From Streptomyces sp. Q6 (GTDB lineage: Bacteria; Actinomycetota; Actinomycetes; Streptomycetales; Streptomycetaceae): a stretch of 64,000 nt of DNA. Within the stretch, counting starts at the first letter, position 1. Each line of letters begins with the position of its first letter. Below are positions 11,779-24,795 of the stretch, piece by piece. A program made the translations under genes and the position numbers. Where the stretch lies: NCBI RefSeq assembly GCF_036967205.1, contig NZ_CP146022.1, forward strand, positions 1,240,001 through 1,304,000, written 5' to 3'. The notes under the pieces were generated by a model. It saw only the letters and a program-made list of their open reading frames with translations. It was not told the DNA's origin and did not search any database.

Positions 11779-11804
11779 GGACCTTCCTGAAGGCTCGCTG
11801 ACGG

Positions 11805-12632
11805 TCAGATAGCCCGCTGGCTCGCGTAGAAGACCAGCCGGTACTTGCCGATCTGCACCTCGTCGCCGTTGTGCAGCGTCACCGAGTCGATGCGCTCACG
11901 GTTCACGTACGTGCCGTTGAGGCTGCCGACGTCGGCGACGGTGAACGTGCCGTCCTGCAGACGACGGAACTCCACGTGGCGGCGCGACACGGTCACGTCG
12001 TCCAGGAAGATGTCGCTCTGCGGGTGGCGCCCCGCCGTCGTCAGGTCGCCGTCCAGGAGGAAGCGGCTGCCCGAGTTCGGACCTCGCCGCACCACCAGGA
12101 GCGCCGAGCCGAGCGGCAGCGCGTCGACCGCGGCCTGCGCCTCGGGCGACAGCGCGGGCAGCTGCGTCTGGCCGGTGGCCTCGGGGTCGTAGGACTCAAG
12201 ACCGGAGATGGAGATCGTGGAGGTGGTCTCCGACGGCCCCTCGGCCGCCACTCCGCCACGCAGCGGCGCACCGCAGTTGGAGCAGAACCGGCTGTTCTCC
12301 GCGTTCCGGTTTCCGCACCTCGTACACACCAGGGCCGACATGGACGGATCCTCCTGCCGCGGCTGCCCCGCGGGGGCGTGGGACGCGTACGGGTCGGGGG
12401 TAAACCCTCCACCCGTACTTGAGGTTGACGGTTCTCCGAAACCTATGCGGCCGGAACCGGCAGGGTCAACAGACGACGCGCCCTGTCCGCCCGAATTGTC
12501 ACCGCCGACCTGGTCCCGGAACAGCGGGCGCTCGCCCACCTGCGTCTCCGGCACGTCACCGTGGCGCGGCGCACGGTGACGGGCGTTGTCCTCACGTGCG
12601 CTCTTGCCGAACAACTTCGCAAACAACTTCAC
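11805..12632 (-). CDS. Zinc-ribbon and FHA domain protein, GarA/OdhI-like
   Basis: A 275-residue protein. The GTG at 12632 is chosen because AAGGGG lies 9 bases upstream and the sequence then starts VKLFAKLFGKSAREDNA; an upstream in-frame start is less likely. After a disordered region comes a four-Cys zinc ribbon (CTRCGNRNAENSRFCSNCG), then an ETTS motif (SETTSTISISGLE), and finally a C-terminal FHA domain with the conserved GR, SRRH and NGTYVN signatures. In mycobacterial GarA the ETTS threonine is phosphorylated by Ser/Thr kinases and then bound by its own FHA domain, switching off control of glutamate and 2-oxoglutarate enzymes. The same switch is likely here but inferred. It is upstream of the ftsR-like gene and probably co-transcribed. 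Confidence 0.87.
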   Translation of the reverse strand: MKLFAKLFGKSAREDNARHRAPRHGDVPETQVGERPLFRDQVGGDNSGGQGASSVDPAGSGRIGFGEPSTSSTGGGFTPDPYASHAPAGQPRQEDPSMSALVCTRCGNRNAENSRFCSNCGAPLRGGVAAEGPSETTSTISISGLESYDPEATGQTQLPALSPEAQAAVDALPLGSALLVVRRGPNSGSRFLLDGDLTTAGRHPQSDIFLDDVTVSRRHVEFRRLQDGTFTVADVGSLNGTYVNRERIDSVTLHNGDEVQIGKYRLVFYASQRAI

Positions 12633-12831
12633 GGGCGATTCCCCTTGACCGAAACAGACCCGCCCGTGGGGCAGGACGAACCCTGACTGCACACATCGGC
12701 GTACAACACTGACACGGACAACCTCACAACGTCCGTATCCGCCAAACAGTTTCCACCACGCACCCCGCCTACGGTGCGCCGACCCCCCGCAACCTCATGC
12801 CCTCGTACGACATCCCCCATGCACCCCCGCC

Positions 12832-13719
12832 TCACTGCGAGGACGACCGAGCGTAATCAGGCCGCTGCGCCGCACGCAAGGCGTCCACGACGATCTTCTG
12901 CGAGCGGCTCACAGAGGCCGTGGCCTGCTCCTTCTCCAGGGTCTGCACCACGCCTCCGGGGATGTTTAGAGCCGGCTCGAGGTCCTGCGGCTTGCCGATG
13001 ACCTTGAAGCGGTAGGGCTGGCTGATCTTGTGTCCGTCGACGCTCACACCCTTCCCTCCGGTTCCGTCCGCCAGGTACGTGTTGGCCACGACGCGGACGT
13101 CGTTCACCTGAATCGCCTCGGCGCCCGCGGCGCGCAGCTCCTGGATCGCGTCGAGCAGCATGTCGGCCTCGACGGCCCCCTTCGTGTCCGTGATCGTCAT
13201 CGTGATGCCGGGCCCCTGCGCGGCCACGGTGCCCGCGAGGATGCCGAGTTGGCGCTCCTTCTCGACCGTCTGCTTCCGGGCCTCCTCGGCCTGGTCCGAG
13301 CTGTTCTCCAACTCGGTGCGCTGGTCCTCGAGGCCCTGCTTCTCATCTTCCAGACGCTGAGTTCGGTCGTCGAGTTCATCGAGAATGCGCACAAGATCTT
13401 CCTGGCGGGCCCCGCGCAGGGCGCTGTTGTCGCTGTTGGACCGCACCTGGATGGCGAGTCCGAGGCCCAGGACGAACAACAGCACGGCGACCGTCAGTTG
13501 GGCACGGGACACGCGCGGCGGCCACAGCCCCTTCACGAGCCTCTGACGCCCGGTCAGCTTGGGCTCACCGGCGGGCTCGGGCTCGGGCGTCCCCGGCTGC
13601 GGCGCGACCTCGGCGGGCAGCTCCTTGCGCAGCCGGTGCTCGGGCTTGTGGTCATGCTTGTGGCCGTGCGTGTGGTCGTGCTCGTGCTCGGGCTTCTCTT
13701 CGGGGTTCATCGGCCTCAC
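12832..13719 (-). CDS. DUF881 family membrane-anchored protein, His-rich N-terminus
   Basis: A 295-residue protein. The cytoplasmic N-terminus is unusually rich in His and Asp/Glu (HEHDHTHGHKHDHKPEH within the first 30 residues). One membrane segment follows at about residues 72-92 (LTVAVLLFVLGLGLAIQV), then a coiled coil (residues about 105-150) and the extracytoplasmic DUF881 domain (AQGPGITMTITDTKG onward). DUF881 proteins occur beside division and small-basic-protein genes in Gram-positives, but their function is not known. The GTG start overlaps the stop of the small-basic-protein gene by four bases (GTGA), so the three genes 14941-12832 form one translationally coupled operon. Confidence 0.85.
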   Translation of the reverse strand: MRPMNPEEKPEHEHDHTHGHKHDHKPEHRLRKELPAEVAPQPGTPEPEPAGEPKLTGRQRLVKGLWPPRVSRAQLTVAVLLFVLGLGLAIQVRSNSDNSALRGARQEDLVRILDELDDRTQRLEDEKQGLEDQRTELENSSDQAEEARKQTVEKERQLGILAGTVAAQGPGITMTITDTKGAVEADMLLDAIQELRAAGAEAIQVNDVRVVANTYLADGTGGKGVSVDGHKISQPYRFKVIGKPQDLEPALNIPGGVVQTLEKEQATASVSRSQKIVVDALRAAQRPDYARSSSQ

Positions 13720-14048
13720 GCCCGGAACACATGCCGCCGGATGGCGGCCGCGTTGGAGAAGATGCGGATGCCGAGCACCACGACGACGCCGGTCGACAAC
13801 TGCGCGCCGACGCCCAGCTTGTCGCCCAGGAAGACGATCAGCGCGGCCACGACGACGTTCGACAGGAACGACACGACGAAGACCTTGTCGTCGAAGATCC
13901 CGTCCAGCATGGCGCGCAGCCCGCCGAACACCGCGTCGAGCGCCGCGACCACGGCGATCGGCAGGTACGGCTCGACCACCGCCGGAACCTCGGGCCGGAC
14001 GAACAGCCCGACCACGACTCCCACGACGAGGCCCAGTACGGCGATCAC
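13716..14048 (-). CDS. sbp: Small basic family protein (Sbp, DUF1290)
   Basis: A 110-residue integral membrane protein with three hydrophobic segments (residues about 2-18, 28-45 and 65-90), including LGLVVGVVVGLFVRPEVP, matching the Bacillus Sbp family, which is found near ftsA/ftsZ in Firmicutes. The function is unknown. It starts at GTG overlapping the upstream DUF881 stop (GTGA) and ends overlapping the next DUF881 start. This middle position between two DUF881 genes is the family's standard context. Confidence 0.9.
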   Translation of the reverse strand: MIAVLGLVVGVVVGLFVRPEVPAVVEPYLPIAVVAALDAVFGGLRAMLDGIFDDKVFVVSFLSNVVVAALIVFLGDKLGVGAQLSTGVVVVLGIRIFSNAAAIRRHVFRA

Positions 14049-14941
14049 GATGTGCCCTTCTGCTCTGCTCTCGGCTGTGCTGTACGTACGATCACGCTGG
14101 GTGCGGCGGGCAGCTTGATGTCGTCCTGGGCCGAAATGCTGGTCCTGATCCCGAAGTTCTCCTGCAACGCGTGCAGGTACAACCCGTCGGGACTGTTCTG
14201 GAACCGGGTGCTCAGCCGCTGTCCGTCCCCCACCGCGAGCACCGTGTACGGCGGCACCAGCGGCTTGTTGTCGACCAGTATCGCGTCACCCGCGGCCCTG
14301 ATCGCGGACAGGGCGGTGAGCCGCTGCCCGTTGATGCTGACGGCCTCGGCACCGGACTGCCAGAGACCGTTGATCACGCGCTGCATGTCCCGGTCGCGCA
14401 CCCGTCCGGTGTCGGCGAAACCGGCGCTCTCCCGAGGCCCGCTGCCGCCGCCCGTCTCGGCCGACTTGGCGTCGTCGACGACGAGCTTGAGCCCGGGTCC
14501 GTGCACGGGTACGGCCCCGGAGAGCACGCCCACCAGCTCGCCCTGCTCGCCGCCGTGCTTCTTCAGCGCCTCGCTCTGCATGTCCCCCACATCGGTCCGC
14601 AGCGAGTCGACCTGGCTCTCCAACTTGTCCGCGGAGTCGGTCTCCTGCTCGATGCGATCGATGAGTTCTTCACGTTCCTTGGCGACCACCGGAGCGGCGA
14701 CGCGCGCCTGCGCGGCCCCCACGGTCACGACCAGGGCGGCGAGCACGAGTCCGGCGGCGAGTCCCAGCTTCGCCCGCAGCGTCTTCGGCAGCCCGCTCTG
14801 CCCCTCGGCCTGCTTACGGGCCGCGGCCTCCGCGTACCCGTCGTCCAGGCTGTGGTCCATCACGTTGTTCAGCAGCGACATGGATGCGTCGAGGCGCGCG
14901 GGGCGCTCAGGAGTGCTCCGAACGGGGGGCTGCTGCGACAT
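14045..14941 (-). CDS. DUF881 family membrane-anchored protein
   Basis: A 298-residue protein, first gene of the DUF881-sbp-DUF881 operon. A cytoplasmic tail of about 70 residues precedes a single membrane segment (LGLAAGLVLAALVVTVGAAQ), a coiled coil (KEREELIDRIEQETDSADKL) and the extracytoplasmic DUF881 domain (GPGLKLVVDDAK onward). The start is set at the ATG at 14941 (MSQQPP); an in-frame ATG at 14950 is equally possible, since neither has a strong ribosome-binding site. It resembles the second DUF881 protein of the operon in layout but lacks its His-rich tail. Function unknown. Confidence 0.85.
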   Translation of the reverse strand: MSQQPPVRSTPERPARLDASMSLLNNVMDHSLDDGYAEAAARKQAEGQSGLPKTLRAKLGLAAGLVLAALVVTVGAAQARVAAPVVAKEREELIDRIEQETDSADKLESQVDSLRTDVGDMQSEALKKHGGEQGELVGVLSGAVPVHGPGLKLVVDDAKSAETGGGSGPRESAGFADTGRVRDRDMQRVINGLWQSGAEAVSINGQRLTALSAIRAAGDAILVDNKPLVPPYTVLAVGDGQRLSTRFQNSPDGLYLHALQENFGIRTSISAQDDIKLPAAPSVIVRTAQPRAEQKGTS

Positions 14942-14992
14942 GCCGCACATCGTCGCACGTCGTGGCCGCTACCTCCGAATGGCCCCTCCGGC

Positions 14993-15030
14993 GTGCCTGT
15001 GGGCGCCCCGATCGGGGCGCCCACAGGCAC
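14993..15030 (-). terminator. Perfect 38-base palindrome, terminator of the nucleotidyltransferase gene
   Basis: GTGCCTGTGGGCGCCCC (14993-15009) pairs perfectly with GGGGCGCCCACAGGCAC (15014-15030) around GATC. It begins 11 bases after the stop of the minus-strand nucleotidyltransferase gene and lies ahead of the DUF881 operon, separating the two transcription units. Confidence 0.8.
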
Positions 15031-15041
15031 GGCTCACGGAC

Positions 15042-17537
15042 TCAGCGACCCGCGCTGTCCACGACGGCGGACCACTCGTCGAGCAGCTGCTGGGCCGATG
15101 CGTCGTCCGGCCCCTCGGCCCACAGATGGGTGACGGCCTCGGCCGGGTCGGGCAGCACCATCACCCAGCGCCCATCGGCCTCCACGACCCGCACACCGTC
15201 GGTCGTGTCCACGGACCGGTCGCCGGCCTCCTCCACGACCCGCCGCATGACGAGCCCCTTCACGGCCCACGGCGTCGCGAGATCCCGCTTCAGCACATGC
15301 GCCCGCGGAATCCGCGCGTCGATCTGGCTCAGGGTGAGCTGCGTACGCGCGACGAGCCCGATGAGCCGCACGAAGGCGGCGGCTCCGTCGAACACGCTGC
15401 TGAACTCCGGAATGATGAAGCCACCGCGCCCGTCACCACCGAAGATGGTCCCGTCCTCGCGTCCCACGCGCGTGAGGTCGTCGGGCGACGTGGTCGTCCA
15501 CTCCACCTGCGTGCCGTGGTACGCCGCGACCTGCTCGCCGATACGGGTGGTGGTCACCGGCAGAGCGACCCGTCCGCTCCTGCGCTCGGCGGCGACGAGA
15601 TCGAGCATCACCAGGAGCGCCCGGTCGTCCTCGACGATCCGCCCCTTCTCGTCGACGAGCGAAAGTCGCTCACCGACCGGGTCGAACCGCACCCCGAACG
15701 CCGCCCGCGCCGACGCCACGATCTCCCCGAGCCGCACGAGCCCGGAGCGCCGGGTGTCCGCGGTCTCGGTGGGCCGCGACTCGTCGAGTCCCGGGTTGAT
15801 CGTCAGCGAATCGACACCGAGCCGCCCCAACAGGCTGGGCAGCACGAGCCCGGCACTTCCGTTGGACGCGTCGACGACGACCTTCAGCCCGGCTTCGGCG
15901 ATCCCGGTCGTATCGACATTGCGCAGCAACGACCCCGTGTACGAGTCGAAAACGCTGGACGGGAAGTGCAGATCCCCGATCTCGCCGGGGAAGGCCCGCC
16001 GGTACTCCTGCCGCGCGTACACGCGGTCCAGCTTCCGCTGGCTCCCCTGGGACAGGTCCGCTCCGCGCTCGTCGAAGAACATGATGTCGACGGAGTCCGG
16101 CACACCGGGAGAGGTACGAATCATGATCCCGCCGGCACTGCCCCGAGCCGTCTGCTGACGAGCAACGGGAAGCGGCACGTTCTCCAGGTCCCGTACGTCG
16201 ATGGCGCTGGCCTGAAGTGCGGAGATGACGGCCCGCTTGAGCGCCCGGGCACCACGTGAGTGGTCACGGGCGGTCGTGACGGTGGAGCCCTTCTTCAGGG
16301 TCGTCGCGTAGGCACCGGCCAGTCGAACGGCCAGCTCCGGCGTGATCTCCACGTTCAGGATCCCGGAGACGCCCCTCGCCCCGAACAGATGGGCCTGTCC
16401 GCGCGACTCCCAGATCACCGACGTGTTGACGAAGGCGCCGGCCTCGATCGTCTTGAAGGGGTAGACGCGCACATTGCCCTGAATGATCGATTCCTCACCG
16501 ACCAGGCACTCGTCTCCGATGACAGCACCGTCTTCGATCCGGGCGGCCCGCATGATGTCGGTGTTCTTACCGATCACGCAGCCGCGCAGATTGCTGTGCT
16601 GCCCGATGTAGACGTTGTCGTGTACGACGGTCTTGTGGAGGAAGGCCCCCGACTTCACGACGACGTTCGAACCCACGACCGTGTGCTCGCGAATCTCGAC
16701 ATCGGCTTCGATCTTTGCGTAGTCACCGATGTACAGCGGTCCACGAAGCACGGCGTCGGGATGAACTTCGGCGCCCTCCGCGACCCACACACCCGGCGAG
16801 ATCTCGAAGCCGTCGAGTTCTACGTCGACCTTTCCTTCCAGGACATCGGCCTGGGCCTTCACGTAGCTTTCGTGGGTACCGACGTCCTCCCAGTACCCCT
16901 CGGCCACGTAGCCGTAGATCGGCTTGCCTTCCTTCATCAGCTGCGGGAAGACATCACCGGACCAGTCCACGGGGACATCTGCCTCGACGTAGTCGAAGAC
17001 TTCGGGCTCCATGACGTAGATGCCCGTGTTGACCGTGTCCGAGAAGACCTGGCCCCACGTCGGCTTCTCGAGGAACCGCTCGACCTTTCCCTCCTCGTCG
17101 ACGATGGTGATGCCGAATTCCAACGGATTCGGCACACGCGTCAGACAGACGGTGACGAGCGCACCCTTCTCCTTGTGGAAATTGATGAGCTCGGTGAGGT
17201 CGAAATCAGTGAGGGCATCGCCGGAGATCACGAGGAACGCGTCATCCTTCAGCGCTTCCTCGGCGTTCTTCACGCTGCCGGCAGTGCCGAGTGGCTTCTC
17301 CTCATTGGCATAGGTGAGCTCCATTCCGAGCTCTTCGCCATCCCCGAAGTAGTTCTTGACCAGGGAGGCCAGGAACTGCACGGTGACCACGGTTTCGGTG
17401 AGCCCATGCCGCTTGAGCAGCCTGAGCACATGCTCCATGATCGGCCGGTTGGCCACCGGCAGGAGCGGCTTGGGCATACTCGAGGTCATGGGGCGAAGGC
17501 GAGTGCCTTCACCTCCGGCCATCACGACGGCCTTCAT
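15042..17537 (-). CDS. Mannose-1-phosphate guanylyltransferase fused to a degenerate phosphohexomutase domain
   Basis: An 831-residue protein. Residues 1-240 are a sugar-1-phosphate nucleotidyltransferase with the pyrophosphorylase signature [13 protein letters not shown] and the binding segment FLEKPTWGQ. Residues about 250-370 are left-handed beta-helix hexapeptide repeats ([19 protein letters not shown] and similar). Residues about 385-831 align with alpha-D-phosphohexomutases, but the three active-site loops are altered: TARDHSRGA stands where TASHNP is usual (near residue 424), FDPVGERL replaces the metal loop DGDGDR (near 617), and GGDGRGGF replaces GExSGH (near 699). The mutase part is therefore probably non-catalytic or changed. 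It likely makes GDP-mannose (or a related NDP-sugar) for glycosylation; the nucleotide preference is inferred from family naming. A palindromic terminator follows. Confidence 0.88.
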   Translation of the reverse strand: MKAVVMAGGEGTRLRPMTSSMPKPLLPVANRPIMEHVLRLLKRHGLTETVVTVQFLASLVKNYFGDGEELGMELTYANEEKPLGTAGSVKNAEEALKDDAFLVISGDALTDFDLTELINFHKEKGALVTVCLTRVPNPLEFGITIVDEEGKVERFLEKPTWGQVFSDTVNTGIYVMEPEVFDYVEADVPVDWSGDVFPQLMKEGKPIYGYVAEGYWEDVGTHESYVKAQADVLEGKVDVELDGFEISPGVWVAEGAEVHPDAVLRGPLYIGDYAKIEADVEIREHTVVGSNVVVKSGAFLHKTVVHDNVYIGQHSNLRGCVIGKNTDIMRAARIEDGAVIGDECLVGEESIIQGNVRVYPFKTIEAGAFVNTSVIWESRGQAHLFGARGVSGILNVEITPELAVRLAGAYATTLKKGSTVTTARDHSRGARALKRAVISALQASAIDVRDLENVPLPVARQQTARGSAGGIMIRTSPGVPDSVDIMFFDERGADLSQGSQRKLDRVYARQEYRRAFPGEIGDLHFPSSVFDSYTGSLLRNVDTTGIAEAGLKVVVDASNGSAGLVLPSLLGRLGVDSLTINPGLDESRPTETADTRRSGLVRLGEIVASARAAFGVRFDPVGERLSLVDEKGRIVEDDRALLVMLDLVAAERRSGRVALPVTTTRIGEQVAAYHGTQVEWTTTSPDDLTRVGREDGTIFGGDGRGGFIIPEFSSVFDGAAAFVRLIGLVARTQLTLSQIDARIPRAHVLKRDLATPWAVKGLVMRRVVEEAGDRSVDTTDGVRVVEADGRWVMVLPDPAEAVTHLWAEGPDDASAQQLLDEWSAVVDSAGR

Positions 17538-17651
17538 GTCGGAAGCGTCCTCCTTGAAGAGACGACGGTCTAGCCGACTTCGCCCGTCCAGAATGCCCCG
17601 CGGGTGTCATCGCGTAGGGCGGCTGGCCTCAACCAACACGCATTGGCGAGC

Positions 17652-18260
17652 TCAATCGGCCATGGAGTCCGCCTTGACAAGGCGGCGGACCTGAACCACG
17701 TACAGGATCCCTGCCCACCAATACAGCGTTGTACCCCATCCGGCGAACGCCCATCCGAAAATAGCAGCGACTTCGTGGATCCAGCCACTTCCATCGCTCA
17801 GGAGCAACAGAGGGAAGGCATACATCAGGTTGAACGTCGCTGCCTTGCCGAGGAAGTTCACCTGAGGCGGCGGATAGCCGTGCCGCCTGAGGATCCCCAC
17901 CATCACCAGCAGGAGCAGTTCTCGCGCGAGCAGTACGCCGGTCAACCAAATCGGCAGAATCTCGCGCCATGTCAAACCGACCAAGGTGGACAAAATGTAG
18001 AGCCGGTCGGCGGCAGGGTCGAGAAGCCGACCGAGGCTGCTGATCTGATTCCAGCGCCGTGCGAGCTTCCCGTCGAGATAGTCGCTGATGCCGCTCAGCG
18101 CGAGCACGAGCAGCGCCCAGCCGTCGCTCTTGGGGCCGCCGAACTCCGGCCTGAGGATGAGCCACAGGAAGAGGGGTACGCCGACGAGACGCGCCATGCT
18201 GAGGATGTTCGGGATGGTGAGCACCCGGTCCGTCTGGACACGGGTCTCCTGGACCTCCAC
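17652..18260 (-). CDS. CDP-alcohol phosphatidyltransferase (phosphatidylglycerophosphate synthase-like)
   Basis: A 202-residue integral membrane enzyme of phospholipid synthesis that transfers a phosphatidyl group from CDP-diacylglycerol to an alcohol. The family motif D-G-x2-A-R-x8-G-x3-D-x3-D is complete in DYLDGKLARRWNQ followed by GRLLDPAADR. Five to six hydrophobic segments are visible. The GTG at 18260 is chosen because AGGAGG lies about 7 bases upstream; a longer in-frame start would run into the rRNA terminator. The acceptor (glycerol phosphate, inositol phosphate or another) cannot be read from the sequence; the name pgsA-like is by family resemblance. It ends about 115 bases before the nucleotidyltransferase gene starts. 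Confidence 0.82.
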   Translation of the reverse strand: MEVQETRVQTDRVLTIPNILSMARLVGVPLFLWLILRPEFGGPKSDGWALLVLALSGISDYLDGKLARRWNQISSLGRLLDPAADRLYILSTLVGLTWREILPIWLTGVLLARELLLLVMVGILRRHGYPPPQVNFLGKAATFNLMYAFPLLLLSDGSGWIHEVAAIFGWAFAGWGTTLYWWAGILYVVQVRRLVKADSMAD

Positions 18261-18350
18261 CCGGGGGCCTCCTGTGGGAAACGAGCCAACGATGCCCCCT
18301 GACCTTACCCTCAGCCCGAGCCGGCGAGAGCAGAGGGGTCGCCGCAACGC

Positions 18351-18397
18351 AAAAAAGCCTCTGGCCCCGAACACGAAGTTCAGGGCCAGAGGCTTTA
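18351..18397 (-). terminator. rRNA operon terminator
   Basis: On the minus strand AAGCCTCTGGCCC and GGGCCAGAGGCTT form a 13-bp stem around a loop of about 14 bases, followed by a run of T (complement of 18351-18356). It lies 10 bases after the 5S gene: a classical intrinsic terminator. Confidence 0.9.
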
Positions 18398-18406
18398 TCA
18401 AAAATA

Positions 18407-18525
18407 GTTCGGCGGCGTCCTACTCTCCCACAGGGTCCCCCCTGCAGTACCATCGGCGCTGTGAGGCTTAGCTTCCGGGTTCGGAATGTAACCGGGCGTT
18501 TCCCTCACGCTATGACCACCGAAAC
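18407..18525 (-). rRNA. rrf: 5S ribosomal RNA
   Basis: About 119 bases matching actinobacterial 5S rRNA. On the minus strand it begins GTTTCGGTGGTCATAGCG and ends GGACGCCGCCGAAC, with the loop sequence CCGAACCCGGAAGCTAAGCC. The ends pair with one another. It is the last gene of the operon, followed by a strong terminator. Confidence 0.95.
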
Positions 18526-18611
18526 ACTATGAAACTGTCAACCGGAGTCGTGGCCTATGACTACGACGGTTGTTCATGGTTTCAGAACCAACACAGTGGA
18601 CGCGAGCAACT

Positions 18612-23568
<4,957 letters not shown>

Positions 23569-24020
23569 TGTTTCCCCGTGATCGGGGTGACACCACGAGA
23601 GCGGAACAACCAGGAGGAATAATCCCGGTCGTTCACAGCGTCCTCGCTGTGCGCCTGCCAACCCACTAGAGGCCGACAGGACTTTTTCAAAGGAACCTCA
23701 TCTTCGACCCGAAAGGGCCGGAGACGGGGTATCAACATATCTGGCGTTGATTTTTGGCACGCTGTTGAGTTCTCAAGGAACGGACGCTTCCTTTGTACTC
23801 ACCCTCTCGGGCTTTCCTCTGGGCGCTTCCTTTCGGTCTTGCTGTCTTGCGTTTCCGACTCTATCAGATCTTTCCGATCCGATTTCCTCGAGGTTTCGCT
23901 CTGCCTTTTCGGGATTCCGTTTTCACGGTTCCCTTTCCGGCGAGATCGAACTCTACCAGTCTTTTCTCGACCCTCTGACCAGTCGCCCCGCAGACATGCG
24001 GAAGTCGATCAGAGATAGGG
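23569..24020 (-). promoter_or_regulatory. rRNA operon leader and promoter region
   Basis: About 450 AT-richer bases upstream of 16S. On the minus strand two TAGAGT hexamers (23863-23858 and 23955-23950) match the -10 of known Streptomyces rrn promoters, though their -35 boxes are weak. Nearer 16S, the block TTGAGAACTCAACAGCGTG (complement of about 23759-23777), followed by a TGTTGATACCCC element, matches the conserved actinobacterial rRNA leader implicated in antitermination and processing. Multiple promoters are typical for these operons. Confidence 0.55.
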
Positions 24021-24268
24021 TTTCAACTTGGTAGATGCCGCCGGGATCCACCACGCTCATCGGCGTCGGCTGTTCCCAGGCAGGAGTACGACAGTACATG
24101 GCCGTCCAGGGCAGGCGCAAATCGTTTGCGCGGGGCCTCTACGTCAGCCAACCGGTACCTCTCATGCGGAACCGGGACTTCTTATGACTTACGCTTCTGA
24201 ACAGTACGTCGTCGTCCAGAACACGCAGTGACGGCGATCATGAATCCCCACCTCCTGGGAGGCTTGCC
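24021..24268. other. Spacer between rRNA promoters and crr
   Basis: Roughly 250 bases separating the divergent rRNA and PTS units. A 15-codon ATG frame at 24184-24231 has no supporting context. No clear hexamer pair for crr could be picked. The crr ribosome-binding site GGGAGG lies within a short palindrome, CCTCCTGGGAGG. Confidence 0.4.
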
Positions 24269-24718
24269 ATGACCAGTGTGACGTCCCCTCTTGCTGGACG
24301 CGCCATCGGGCTCTCCGCCGTTCCGGACCCGGTGTTCTCCGGTGCCATGGTCGGTCCCGGCACCGCCATCGACCCGGTGCGTGAGCGCTCCGAAGCCGTC
24401 GCGCCCGTCGACGGGATCGTCGTGTCCCTCCACCCGCACGCCTTCGTCGTCGTGGACGAGGAAGGGCACGGGGTCCTTACCCACCTGGGGATCGACACCG
24501 TCCAGCTCAATGGCGAGGGCTTCGAGCTGCTCGTCAACAAGGGCGACACCGTTCAGCGCGGGCAGTCCGTGGTGCGCTGGGACCCTGCGGCCGTCGAGGC
24601 CGCGGGCAAGTCGCCGGTGTGCCCGGTGGTGGCGCTCGAGGCAACGGCCGAGTCGCTGTCGGACGTGATCGAGGACGGCGAGCTCAAGACCGGCGACGCG
24701 CTCTTCGGCTGGAAGTAG
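24269..24718 (+). CDS. crr: PTS glucose-type EIIA component
   Basis: A 149-residue cytoplasmic phosphocarrier of the sugar phosphotransferase system, normal length for EIIA-Glc (Crr). It accepts phosphate from HPr and passes it to an EIIB. The phosphorylated His is His72 in THLGIDTV, and the supporting His is His57 in HPHAF. The domain contains the usual PVDGIVVSLHPHAF and KGDTVQRGQ segments. A strong GGGAGG ribosome-binding site precedes the ATG. It lies 77 bases upstream of ptsI, and the two are probably an operon. In Streptomyces this EIIA serves N-acetylglucosamine uptake and is named crr. Confidence 0.95.
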   Translation: MTSVTSPLAGRAIGLSAVPDPVFSGAMVGPGTAIDPVRERSEAVAPVDGIVVSLHPHAFVVVDEEGHGVLTHLGIDTVQLNGEGFELLVNKGDTVQRGQSVVRWDPAAVEAAGKSPVCPVVALEATAESLSDVIEDGELKTGDALFGWK

Positions 24719-24795
24719 CGAGGCGCCGTCACTGACGGCCGGCAAGGCAATCAACGCGGCGGCACAGTGCCGCCGCACTATCGGAGACGGGTGAG

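Noticed and set aside
13731-16259. 842-codon plus-strand frame and neighbours
   Set aside because: Antisense to the DUF881 operon and the nucleotidyltransferase gene, which have clear domains and ribosome-binding sites.
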